44,193 bases of DNA, taken from Spirochaeta sp. (GTDB lineage Bacteria > Spirochaetota > Spirochaetia > DSM-27196 > Alkalispirochaetaceae). Position 1 is the first letter of the stretch. Every line of letters begins with the position of its first letter. The notes under the pieces were generated by a model. The model searched no databases. It worked only from the letters and a program-made list of their open reading frames with translations, and had not been told where the DNA came from. The stretch lies in contig SLRR01000063.1 of NCBI GenBank assembly GCA_007130865.1, positions 1-44,193 of the forward strand. Reading direction: 5' to 3'. Below are positions 37,251 to 44,193 of the stretch, piece by piece. The position numbers were made by a program, and so were the translations under genes.

Positions 37251-37327
37251 CGTTCAGACGCCGACGTGAGATTGAACGGGCGGACGTGGATGGCCGCGCG
37301 TGAAGAGTCCCGTACGCCCGCGCCGCC

Positions 37328-39091
37328 CTACTCGTCTTCCCGCTTGTTCCGGAGTATCCGTGCCCAGTTGTCCTTGAGCGTGACGGAACGGTTGAACACC
37401 GGTTTATCCGCGTCGCCGGTCCTGTTGTCTGCGGCGCCTCCTCGACTCGCAGCGGTGGGACCGTTCTTCCTGTCCCGGCAGAAATAGCCCATCCGCAGGA
37501 ACTGTACCGACTCTCCGGGTTCGATCTCCGCCAGGGCCGGTTCCACGTACCCCTCGTTTATCACCAGGGATTCCGGGTTGATCGCAGCGGTGAAATCCTC
37601 CACCTCGTCCGGGTTCTCCCGGTCAAAGAGCGTGTCGTAGAGACGGATCTCCGCGGGTACGGCGTGCGTTGCCGACACCCAGTGGATCGTTCCCTTCACC
37701 TTCCGGCCGTCCGGGGTATCGCCTCCGCGGCTCTCCGGGTCGTAGGTGCAGCGAAGCTCGGTTATCTCGCCGGACGCGTCCCGCACCGCCTCGTGACAGG
37801 TCACGTAGTATGCGAACTTGAGACGGACTTCCCGTCCCGGTGCAAGGCGAAACCACTTACGGGGAGCCTCTTCCATGTAATCTTCCCGTTCCACGTAGAG
37901 TTCTCCGGAAAACGGGACCGGTCGTGTATCAGCTTCCGGGTCGGTGGGGCTCGTGGACGCGTCAAACCATTCGACCTTGCCCTCGGGCCAGTTGGTAACC
38001 ACCAGTTTTACCGGATCCGTTACGCCCATGTACCGCGGTGCCCGGGCGTTCAGATCCTCCCGGAGAGAGAACTCGAGCAGTGACAACTCCACCGTGCTGT
38101 TGGTCTTGGATACGCCGATCCGGCCGCAGAAGTCTCGGATCGCCTGCGGAGTGTAACCGCGCCGGCGGAGTCCGCTGATCGTGGGCATCCTGGGATCATC
38201 CCAGCCGTCCACGTATCCTTCCTGTACAAGCCGCAGGAGCTTGCGCTTGCTCATCACGGTCCACGTCAGGTTGAGTCGGGCGAACTCGATCTGCCGCGGG
38301 CGGTGCGGAACGGGAAGGTGCTCCAGGAGCCACTCGTAGAGCGGCCGATGGTTCTCAAACTCCAGGGTACAGATCGAATGGGTGATCCCCTCGATCGCGT
38401 CGGACTGGCCGTGGGCGAAGTCATAGGTCGGATAGATGCACCAGGCGTCACCGGTCCGGTGGTGATGAGCGTGACGAATCCGGTAGAGCGCGGGGTCCCG
38501 CATGTTGATATTCGGGTGCGCCATGTCAATTTTTGCGCGGAGAATACAGTGCCCGTCGGGAAAATCCCCGGCCCGCATGCGCCGGAACAGATCCAGACTT
38601 TCCTCCGCGGGCCGGTCGCGCCAGGGACTGTTTTTACCGGGCTCGGTGGGAGTGCCGCGATAGTCGCGGATCTCCTCCGCGGTCAGTTCGTCCACGTACG
38701 CAAGACCTCGCTCAACGAGGTTTTCCGCCCACAGGTAGAGTTGTTCGAAGTAGTCCGACGCGTAGAAGAGCCGATCTTCCCAATCAAAGCCGAGCCACCG
38801 GATATCCTCCTGGATCGAATCCACGTACTCCACCTCTTCCTTTGTCGGGTTGGTGTCGTCGAAGCGCAGATTGCAACTCCCCCGGTAGTCTTCAGCGATA
38901 CCGAAGTTGAGAACGATCGACTTGGCGTGACCGATATGAAGATAGCCGTTCGGTTCCGGCGGAAACCGGGTATGCACTCGACCCTCGTAGGTGCCGACCT
39001 CGTTGTCCCGGTTGATCAGAGCGCGTACGAAATCCACGCCCCGGGAGGCGTCCTCCCGTGAGAAGACGCCGGAACTCTCAGTTTTGTCCAT
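37328..39091 (-). CDS. glnS: Glutaminyl-tRNA synthetase
   Basis: A 587-residue class I synthetase. The HIGH region reads [18 protein letters not shown], and KMSKS is represented by [19 protein letters not shown] is a GlxRS motif. The C-terminal anticodon-binding beta-barrels (about 350-540) include [12 protein letters not shown] Gly/Ala-rich acidic insertion lies near the end before [21 protein letters not shown] precedes the ATG. Convergent with ilvD over a 77-base gap with no clear terminator. Presence of GlnRS suggests direct Gln-tRNA charging. Confidence 0.97.
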   Translation of the reverse strand: MDKTESSGVFSREDASRGVDFVRALINRDNEVGTYEGRVHTRFPPEPNGYLHIGHAKSIVLNFGIAEDYRGSCNLRFDDTNPTKEEVEYVDSIQEDIRWLGFDWEDRLFYASDYFEQLYLWAENLVERGLAYVDELTAEEIRDYRGTPTEPGKNSPWRDRPAEESLDLFRRMRAGDFPDGHCILRAKIDMAHPNINMRDPALYRIRHAHHHRTGDAWCIYPTYDFAHGQSDAIEGITHSICTLEFENHRPLYEWLLEHLPVPHRPRQIEFARLNLTWTVMSKRKLLRLVQEGYVDGWDDPRMPTISGLRRRGYTPQAIRDFCGRIGVSKTNSTVELSLLEFSLREDLNARAPRYMGVTDPVKLVVTNWPEGKVEWFDASTSPTDPEADTRPVPFSGELYVEREDYMEEAPRKWFRLAPGREVRLKFAYYVTCHEAVRDASGEITELRCTYDPESRGGDTPDGRKVKGTIHWVSATHAVPAEIRLYDTLFDRENPDEVEDFTAAINPESLVINEGYVEPALAEIEPGESVQFLRMGYFCRDRKNGPTAASRGGAADNRTGDADKPVFNRSVTLKDNWARILRNKREDE

Positions 39092-39103
39092 GATGTTCTC
39101 TCC

Positions 39104-39454
39104 TCAACGCTGAAACGTGCGCCGGTCGTATCCCCACATGTGACGCGGGGGATTTACGAACTCGATGTAGGTGCGATCGCTGTCTATTCCCAGGTGACCG
39201 TCGGCGAAGTCGCAGAGTTTGCTCGAGAAGACCTTGGTGTTCTCCTCCGGCAGGCCCAGGCTCTTGAGTCGCATCAGGCACGCGGGATCTCCGGAACCGC
39301 CGAGGCGAAGCGCGGCGCCGTCCACAAGGTGTACCATCACGTATTTCTTCGGCTTCCCCAGCATCTCCGAGACCGTCGTGGATGCCGCCACAAGGATTTC
39401 TTCACGACTCTCCTGCGAGACCGTGACGTTGGTTACTATTGACAAAAGGGGCAT
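39104..39454 (-). CDS. MIF-family tautomerase
   Basis: A 116-residue protein resembling macrophage migration inhibitory factor along its length: catalytic Pro after Met1 (MPLLSIVTNV), GKPKKYVMVHL with the active-site lysine, LRLGGSGDPACLMRLKSLG, DSDRTYIEFVN and the end WGYDRRTF. The CALC redox pair of animal MIF is CLMR here, so only one cysteine remains. Family members have keto-enol tautomerase activity; the bacterial role is unknown. AAAGGA precedes the ATG. It lies 12 bases upstream of glnS and is likely co-transcribed. Confidence 0.9.
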   Translation of the reverse strand: MPLLSIVTNVTVSQESREEILVAASTTVSEMLGKPKKYVMVHLVDGAALRLGGSGDPACLMRLKSLGLPEENTKVFSSKLCDFADGHLGIDSDRTYIEFVNPPRHMWGYDRRTFQR

Positions 39455-39499
39455 GATATTCCGTCCTTTTACGTTGCGCGTGTACGCTATGTGTCTACC

Positions 39500-40081
39500 T
39501 TACGCGTCACCGGCGAGACCGATCTCGGACGCAACTGTCTGCATTCCCGCCAGCGTTTTTGTGATGACTTCGTCAAGGGGCGTGTCGAGCATCTCTGCGC
39601 CGGCGGCAATCACCTCCCGATTGGCTCCGGCGGCAAAACTCTTTTCTTTCCATTTTTTCTTGATCGACTTCGGTTTCATATCGAGAATGCTGCGGCTGGG
39701 TCGAACCAGGGCCGTAGCCGTGATCAGTCCGGTGAGCTCATCGATCGTGTATAGAACTTTCTCCATCGGGTGTTCCGGTTTGTCTTCGGTAAACATACCC
39801 CAGGCATGACTGCGGACCGCGCGGATATATTCCTCCGGCCAGCCCGCTTCGCGGAGAATCGCGGTGGTACGGGTGCAGTGTTCCTCCGGGAACATCTCCC
39901 AATCCAGATCATGTACGAGACCGATCACGCCCCACTTTTCGGGGTCCTCCCCCTGCTCCTCCGCGAAGTAACGCATGACTGCTTCCACTGCGCGGGCGTG
40001 ATTGCGCAGCGCCTCGGTTTTTGTATACTCGAAGAGCAGAGCCTCCGCCTGCGCTCTCGTAGGTATCACAGGTTTGTTCAT
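39500..40081 (-). CDS. HD-domain hydrolase
   Basis: A 193-residue HD superfamily protein (metal-dependent phosphohydrolase type). The metal ligands are NHARAVEAVM, GLVHDLDWEMFPEEH (the HD pair), then HAWGM and DELTGLI. The C-terminus is helical. I chose ATG 40081 (MNKPVIPTRAQ) because a promoter TTCACT-N17-TATGCT ends seven bases before it. The longer frame has no ribosome site. It is similar to small HDIG-like proteins; the substrate is unknown. It precedes the MIF-type gene by 45 bases. Confidence 0.88.
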   Translation of the reverse strand: MNKPVIPTRAQAEALLFEYTKTEALRNHARAVEAVMRYFAEEQGEDPEKWGVIGLVHDLDWEMFPEEHCTRTTAILREAGWPEEYIRAVRSHAWGMFTEDKPEHPMEKVLYTIDELTGLITATALVRPSRSILDMKPKSIKKKWKEKSFAAGANREVIAAGAEMLDTPLDEVITKTLAGMQTVASEIGLAGDA

Positions 40082-40088
40082 GGCCGCG

Positions 40089-40117
40089 AGCATAGCCGAT
40101 TTTTCCGGGGAAGTGAA
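40089..40117 (-). promoter_or_regulatory. Promoter of the HD-domain gene (leaderless)
   Basis: On the minus strand TTCACT (40112-40117), 17 bases, TATGCT (40089-40094), then CGCGGCC and the ATG at 40081. Confidence 0.55.
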
Positions 40118-40141
40118 CCGCTTCACACCGGGATCTCTCTC

Positions 40142-40864
40142 TTACGCATCGATGTGGAGTTTAAGACAAGGAAGGTCCAGTTCCGCCAGCATCCATCGGG
40201 TCATACCCAGAAGAGCTGCAAACGTGGTGTCCCGCTCCCGGCCGGAAGCGATCGACAGGGCGTACCGCAGGGTGTCCTCGGCGAGATCCGCCGTAGCCGG
40301 GCGTCCCCGGTCCTGAAAGACTATCAGCCAGTCCAGGCCGCGCAGCATCGTCCGTCGTACCAGAAAATAGAGTGGCGCCTGGTTTTCCGCCAGGAGAAAC
40401 TGTCCGGGGTACCGCAGAAAATCCTGAAACGCCGGGACAAAACTCTCATCGTACCGCCTGCCCCAGTACAGAATCGTACGGATCACTCGGTTGTTGCGCT
40501 CCCGCAGAGACGGTCTGACCAGCACGCGCCAGGAAGAGAGCCCCAGGCTGCGGAACCGGTACAGCGCAACGTAGAGCGACTCCCGCGGCGAGAGCACCCG
40601 GGTGATACCCAGGTCCCCGGCGAGTCGGTGTGGATCGAGATCGTTTTCCAACATCGCGATCGTATCGTTCCGCTTCCGTTCCGCCCGGAGACGGTCGAAT
40701 TCGCTGCGGAGAAACAGAAAGAGTTCTCCTCCATCCTCGTGGTGATCGGGATGAACCTGCAGAATCAGACGTCGATACACGCGCTCCAGCTCCCGGGGAC
40801 GCAAATCGGGATTCGCCCGGAGGCGGGCAATCACCGTTTCAACGTCCCGTCGACCGATCGCCAT
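40142..40864 (-). CDS. J-domain protein
   Basis: A 240-residue protein with an N-terminal J-domain (about residues 5-65): RELERVYRRLILQVHPDHHED with the HPD triad at 38-40. No G/F region or zinc fingers. The rest (about 80-235) is helical, with YVALYRFRSLGLSSWRVLV and RTMLRGLDWLIVFQDRG, and unassigned. It would recruit a DnaK-type Hsp70. It follows the metallophosphoesterase by 12 bases, so is probably co-transcribed with it. Confidence 0.82.
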   Translation of the reverse strand: MAIGRRDVETVIARLRANPDLRPRELERVYRRLILQVHPDHHEDGGELFLFLRSEFDRLRAERKRNDTIAMLENDLDPHRLAGDLGITRVLSPRESLYVALYRFRSLGLSSWRVLVRPSLRERNNRVIRTILYWGRRYDESFVPAFQDFLRYPGQFLLAENQAPLYFLVRRTMLRGLDWLIVFQDRGRPATADLAEDTLRYALSIASGRERDTTFAALLGMTRWMLAELDLPCLKLHIDA

Positions 40865-40876
40865 CGCCGGAATCCG

Positions 40877-41674
40877 TCACGATCGGAACGGACCGTCCTG
40901 ATCCGCCGGCTCCACGATAGTCGTCGTAACCCGGTCGTACTGGTCAAGTTCGACCACTCGAATCGCCGGCCGCCTGTTGGCGATACGCAACTCCGGTGTG
41001 TCCGGGTCAAGCTGCATGTACGTGGAGGGCGTGCAGTATTGAGTAACGTTCTCCTCCACCGCACGGTGTTCCGTATGGTAGTGACCACAGAGAACGGTAA
41101 CCGCAAGAAATTTCCGGTATCTCCGGCAGATCTGAACGAGGTCATCGCCGTTTTTCAACGGATAATTGGTGTCCATGAAGCGGTGGAACCCGGAGAGCAT
41201 CGGGTGGTGCATCCAGACGAGGACGCGTCCGGAATGCTCTCCGCGACCGGCCGCGTCGGCGAGCCCCGCGAGGCGGGCGTCGAACCACAGGAGCGTCCCG
41301 GTGTGAACCACGTGGTCCGCTGTGTCGAGAAGCAGCATTGTCCGGCCGGCGCTTTCCACGGTCCGGTCCAGATAGGGCTGGTCGTCACCGAGTCGGTACC
41401 GCCGACCGAAAGCCCGGGCAAACTCCTCACGGTTGTCATGGTTACCCGGGAGAAGCAGCGTATCCGTTCCCACCCGTTCGAGAAGGGGATTCACCTCCTG
41501 GTAGAGCGAGACATCACCCCGGTCGAGCGCGATATCTCCCGTAAGCACCACCAGATCGGGTGACATGCTGCGAGCGGCCTCCAGGGCCCAGGCAAAGTTA
41601 TCCCAGACCGGCACCTCGTTGGGATTCCGGTCATTCAGATCAAGATGAATATCGGTAATCTGTATACAGCGCAC
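40877..41674 (-). CDS. Calcineurin-like metallophosphoesterase
   Basis: A 265-residue two-metal phosphoesterase. Ligand motifs are QITDIHLD, VVLTGDIALDRGD, LLPGNHDNRE, VWMHHPM and LCGHYHTEH. It most resembles the CpdA/ICC group (cyclic nucleotide phosphodiesterases), but the substrate is not certain. I chose GTG 41674 (MRCIQITDIHL) because the first beta-strand should begin there and CATAAT lies six bases upstream; an earlier GTG at 41698 would lie upstream of that -10. It is divergent from the RluA-like gene. Confidence 0.88.
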   Translation of the reverse strand: MRCIQITDIHLDLNDRNPNEVPVWDNFAWALEAARSMSPDLVVLTGDIALDRGDVSLYQEVNPLLERVGTDTLLLPGNHDNREEFARAFGRRYRLGDDQPYLDRTVESAGRTMLLLDTADHVVHTGTLLWFDARLAGLADAAGRGEHSGRVLVWMHHPMLSGFHRFMDTNYPLKNGDDLVQICRRYRKFLAVTVLCGHYHTEHRAVEENVTQYCTPSTYMQLDPDTPELRIANRRPAIRVVELDQYDRVTTTIVEPADQDGPFRS

Positions 41675-41680
41675 CCGTTC

Positions 41681-41714
41681 ATTATGGAACAGAACCACGC
41701 TTTAACGCTACACT
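41681..41714. promoter_or_regulatory. Overlapping divergent leaderless promoters
   Basis: Minus-strand CATAAT (41681-41686) ends six bases before GTG 41674. Plus-strand TACACT (41709-41714) ends seven bases before ATG 41722. Only 22 bases separate the two hexamers, so each -35 position lies next to the other's -10 and both -35s are weak (AGCGTT, GGAACA). The two promoters should exclude each other. Confidence 0.55.
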
Positions 41715-41721
41715 GTCGCCG

Positions 41722-42450
41722 ATGAGCACCCTGATCTACCTCGACTCATGGCTCGTAATAGCCGCCAAGGACGCGGGCGTCCCCGTGCAGACACGGGACC
41801 GATCACAGCAGACCGTACGGGAAGAGCTCCGCACAAAGTTTTCCCTGGACTGGCTGCAACCGGTTCACCGGATCGATCAGCCCGTGAGCGGCGCTGTGGT
41901 GCTGGCGCGGGACAAGGAGACGTTCGCGCGGCTCCATCGTGCGATAACGCGGGGCGAGCTGCATCGCTCCTACCTGGCGGTGGTGGACACTCCGCCGGAA
42001 CCCGCCGAAGGCGAACTTCGAGATCACCTGCTGGAGGGAGACCGGAATCCGGCGGCGGAACGGCGCGGCGCCGACAGGACGTCCGTGGTGGAGGAAGGAA
42101 CCCGGGGAGCCAAACCGGCACGGTTGCAATATCGGACGCTCGGATCAACCCGGCACCACACGATCCTGCTCGTGCAGCTGCACACGGGCCGACACCACCA
42201 GGTGCGGGCGCAACTGGCGCATCGCGGGTGGCATATCGTCGGGGACGCGCGGTACGGTGCGCGCCGCCCCATGCGTGACAGAAGCATCGCGCTCCACGCA
42301 TGGTACCTGGACCTGCCCCACCCGGAGTACCACCAGCGTATCGCGATCACTGCGGACCTGCCGGATACGCCACTCTGGCGCGGCGTAGCGCAAGCGCTCC
42401 GCGAACCTCTCAATCGTGACGACACGATTCCTCCCGGTGCAGCGCCTTGA
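41722..42450 (+). CDS. RluA-like pseudouridine synthase
   Basis: A 242-residue single-domain pseudouridine synthase without the S4 domain. The catalytic motif is PVHRIDQPVSGAVVLARD (Asp in HRID), with LVQLHTGRHHQVRAQLAHRG and IALHAWYLDLPHP. The target RNA is not predictable; it resembles small RluA/TruC-type enzymes. The start ATG is seven bases after TACACT, without Shine-Dalgarno. The last 41 bases overlap the convergent trmJ gene. Confidence 0.9.
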   Translation: MSTLIYLDSWLVIAAKDAGVPVQTRDRSQQTVREELRTKFSLDWLQPVHRIDQPVSGAVVLARDKETFARLHRAITRGELHRSYLAVVDTPPEPAEGELRDHLLEGDRNPAAERRGADRTSVVEEGTRGAKPARLQYRTLGSTRHHTILLVQLHTGRHHQVRAQLAHRGWHIVGDARYGARRPMRDRSIALHAWYLDLPHPEYHQRIAITADLPDTPLWRGVAQALREPLNRDDTIPPGAAP

Positions 42451-43132
42451 TAACCGAGAGGATCAGATGGGCGTCGCCCCGTTCAACCACGCCGATCCGC
42501 TCCATTATCCGCCGGTAAAGCGCGCGTCCCGGATCGAATCCGAGATCCCGCAGCGCACGTCCCGCGCGTCGGTGCAGGACCTGCATGGTGGCGTCTTCCA
42601 ACGGCGGTTCCTCGCGCCGGGCAACCTCGAAACGGAGCGGCGCGAGTTCGTAGCAGTACACCATAACCGCCTGCCCGAGGTTGAGCGAGGGATAGGAGGA
42701 ACGCATGGGAATCGCCGTGGCGAGGTGACAGAACTCCAGTTCGGCGTTGGAGAGACCGCTCTCCTCGCGACCGAACACCAGACCGATATGGTCTCCCCGG
42801 CGTCCTTCCCGGAGAAGTTCCCGCAGCTCGCGTGGCGGGTGGTAGTCGTCCCGTTTTCCCCGGCGGCGGGCGGTGGTCCCCACCACGAGATCCCGGTCCT
42901 GAAGAGCCTCCTGCAGGGTGTTAAAGACTCCGGCGTTATCCAGGATCTCCCTCGACCCGTGGGCAAACGCCCGGGCTTCGTCCCAGGTCCGCGGATCCTC
43001 CCGGCGACCTTCTTCCGCGGGGGAAACCACTATCCGCAGGTCCGTAAACCCCATCGTTTTCATAGCCCGTGCGGCGGCGCCGACGTTTCCGCCCCGGGAC
43101 GGTTCTACCAGAATTATCGCAATATCGAGCAT
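42410..43132 (-). CDS. trmJ: TrmJ-type tRNA 2'-O-methyltransferase
   Basis: A 240-residue SPOUT methyltransferase. Motif 1 is LVEPSRGGNVGAAARAMKTMG; the knot contains GLVFGREESGLSNAELE and SSYPSLNLGQAVMVYCYEL. It methylates ribose at tRNA position 32, as known for TrmJ. I chose ATG 43132 (MLDIAIILVEP), 13 bases after the SixA-like stop; the open frame upstream is out of family. Third gene of M18-sixA-trmJ. Confidence 0.93.
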   Translation of the reverse strand: MLDIAIILVEPSRGGNVGAAARAMKTMGFTDLRIVVSPAEEGRREDPRTWDEARAFAHGSREILDNAGVFNTLQEALQDRDLVVGTTARRRGKRDDYHPPRELRELLREGRRGDHIGLVFGREESGLSNAELEFCHLATAIPMRSSYPSLNLGQAVMVYCYELAPLRFEVARREEPPLEDATMQVLHRRAGRALRDLGFDPGRALYRRIMERIGVVERGDAHLILSVIKALHREESCRHD

Positions 43133-43145
43133 CGTGAAGCGTCCG

Positions 43146-43640
43146 CTACCGGCGATGATTTTCCGGAATATCGAAGAAACAGAGCGACCCGTTCCGGCCG
43201 TGGGGAAGCAGATCTTCAAAGGCGATCCGGATCACGCCTCCCGCGGTGACCCGTTCGATCCGGCTCCCGCTGAGCCGTTCCACCGCTTCCGTTATCCCCG
43301 GGTCGTGCGCGCAGATCCACAGCTCGTCCGACTCCAGGAACCCCGAGTAAGCAAAGTCCCAGATCTCGTCGGCGTCGGCCAGATACAGGTCCGTTTCCAC
43401 TTCCGTATCCGGGAGGGGAACGTCCCGGGGTACCTCCCGCAGCAGTTCTTCCACGGTGCGACGCGCCCGGAGCGCCACGCTGGTATAAACTGTCTGCGGA
43501 AGGGGAAACGCCTGCAGAAGAAATGTTCCGAGACGCCGGGCATCCTGAACACCCTGGTCCGTCAGATTCCGGTCTTCGTCTCCAACCCCGGAACCGGCGT
43601 TTTCAGCCGAGGCGTGCCGTATCAGCGTAAGGTATTTCAT
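43146..43640 (-). CDS. SixA-like histidine phosphatase
   Basis: A 164-residue histidine-phosphatase (phosphoglycerate-mutase) fold protein: LTLIRHASAENAG with the nucleophilic His9, LRARRTVEELL, and CAHDPGIT with the second His. It resembles SixA, which dephosphorylates phosphohistidine proteins; the substrate here is unknown. The ATG lies 38 bases inside the end of the M18 gene, so the two are coupled. Confidence 0.9.
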   Translation of the reverse strand: MKYLTLIRHASAENAGSGVGDEDRNLTDQGVQDARRLGTFLLQAFPLPQTVYTSVALRARRTVEELLREVPRDVPLPDTEVETDLYLADADEIWDFAYSGFLESDELWICAHDPGITEAVERLSGSRIERVTAGGVIRIAFEDLLPHGRNGSLCFFDIPENHRR

Positions 43641-44193
43641 CCGAATCTCCCTGAAAGAGTTCCGTAATCAGCGTCGTCATGAAGTCCACGTCCTGGACTG
43701 TTCCCGTTTCACGGATCGAGTGCATCCCGAGAATGGGAACACCCAGGTCCACACTGAGCACTCCCAGACGGGACGCTACGGCGGGACCGATTGTGGAACC
43801 GGCAGCGATATCGGAGCGGTTCTGCAGGTACTGCAGCGGAACACCGGTCCTGCCGGCTACACGCGCGACCCAGGTACTCACCGGAAGCTCGCTGGCGTAC
43901 CGGCGAATCGCGCTTTTCTTAATTACCGGACCACCGCCAAGCAGCGGAGCGTAGCCCTCGTCGTGTTTGTCACGAAAGTTGGGGTGCCTCCCGTGAGCGG
44001 CATCGTTGGATACCAGCACGGTCCGGGGAAGCACCTCCTCCAGGGACGCATCACCGAGCGACCGTACCATACGACGAAGAAACTGTTCGGTAATCGTTCC
44101 CGCAGCGCCGAACGCCGTCGTGCTGCCGATCTCCTCGTGGTCGTAGAACACTGCAACCTGGGTATGACCGGCCCCTTTCGCCCGACGAAGCGC
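43603..44193 (-). CDS. M18-family aminopeptidase, 5' end cut by window edge
   Basis: The last 196 residues of a zinc aminopeptidase of family M18 (aspartyl aminopeptidase, ApeB-like). The catalytic FYDHEEIGS lies near the visible start, then VLVSNDAAHGRHPNF, YAPLLGGGPVIKKS and the zinc ligand segment VPILGMHSIRETGTVQD. The frame is open to the window end with no start codon needed (ALRRAKGAGHTQVAV precedes the motif). It overlaps the SixA-like gene by 38 bases. Confidence 0.93.
   Translation of the reverse strand, partial: ALRRAKGAGHTQVAVFYDHEEIGSTTAFGAAGTITEQFLRRMVRSLGDASLEEVLPRTVLVSNDAAHGRHPNFRDKHDEGYAPLLGGGPVIKKSAIRRYASELPVSTWVARVAGRTGVPLQYLQNRSDIAAGSTIGPAVASRLGVLSVDLGVPILGMHSIRETGTVQDVDFMTTLITELFQGDSDEIPYADTARLG

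Noticed and set aside
37251-37327. Possible bidirectional terminator between ilvD and glnS
   Set aside because: GGGCGG and CCGCCC could pair but the loop is about 35 bases and there is no T-tract on either strand.
39770-41563. Plus-strand open frame of 597 codons
   Set aside because: It is antisense to three well-supported genes (HD, J-domain, metallophosphoesterase), has no recognisable domain and crosses their intergenic gaps; long shadow frames are common at this GC content.
1-44193. tRNA, rRNA, CRISPR, riboswitch or IS element
   Set aside because: All gaps were read; none is long enough with a cloverleaf, regular spaced repeats, T-box/leader consensus or transposase remnants.

Overview
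The window looks like a chromosomal segment of a free-living spirochaete (Spirochaeta / Alkalispirochaeta type), roughly 58-60 % GC by eye. This rests on: a V-type ATPase operon in the reduced order E - DUF2764-like - A - B - D - I - K; uvrA next to an lptD-like gene (from memory also the Treponema order); frequent TTG and GTG starts; spirochaete-type lipoprotein and small conserved genes; and a two-gene isoprenoid/carotenoid locus. The genes are densely packed. I see no rRNA, tRNA, CRISPR array, prophage or insertion sequence, and no stretch over 300 bases without a gene.

Left part (1-11,118, all minus strand): uvrA and lptD overlap or abut. A strong promoter then drives phoH-ybeY-corC and a secreted TPR protein that runs off the left edge. 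A second secreted TPR protein lies upstream of uvrA. Next comes the V-ATPase operon (11,195-18,373) with its own promoter and a GC-rich terminator. Subunit K keeps the Na+-ligand residues known from Enterococcus hirae NtpK, so the pump may move sodium. Upstream, and transcribed the same way, is a tightly overlapping six-gene unit: zinc-ribbon protein, murI, rsgA, mutS2, lipoprotein, small conserved protein.

Middle (24,000-31,000): a pentapeptide-repeat protein overlaps a metal-site-less metallo-beta-lactamase-fold protein. This pair converges on an RluD-type pseudouridine synthase preceded by a small membrane protein and yggS. Divergent from yggS is pdxS-pdxT (PLP synthase), giving a vitamin B6 module. 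Then crtB-like and polyprenyl diphosphate synthase genes (carotenoid precursors) lie divergent from the branched-chain amino acid operon ilvB-ilvN-leuC-leuD-ilvD (31,129-37,250).

Right part: glnS preceded by a MIF-type tautomerase, an HD-domain protein, a J-domain protein with a metallophosphoesterase, an RluA-like pseudouridine synthase, and trmJ - sixA-like - M18 aminopeptidase, the last cut by the right edge.

The most unusual signal is regulatory. At least nine genes that begin transcription units have a TATAAT-like -10 hexamer ending 6 to 8 bases before the start codon, and most of them lack a Shine-Dalgarno sequence. These would be leaderless or nearly leaderless mRNAs. They include three tightly packed divergent pairs (23,968/24,034; 27,215/27,297; 41,674/41,722). 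In contrast, ilvB, the V-ATPase operon and phoH have ordinary leaders with good ribosome binding sites. I regard this recurrent geometry as the best candidate for an undescribed system in the window.
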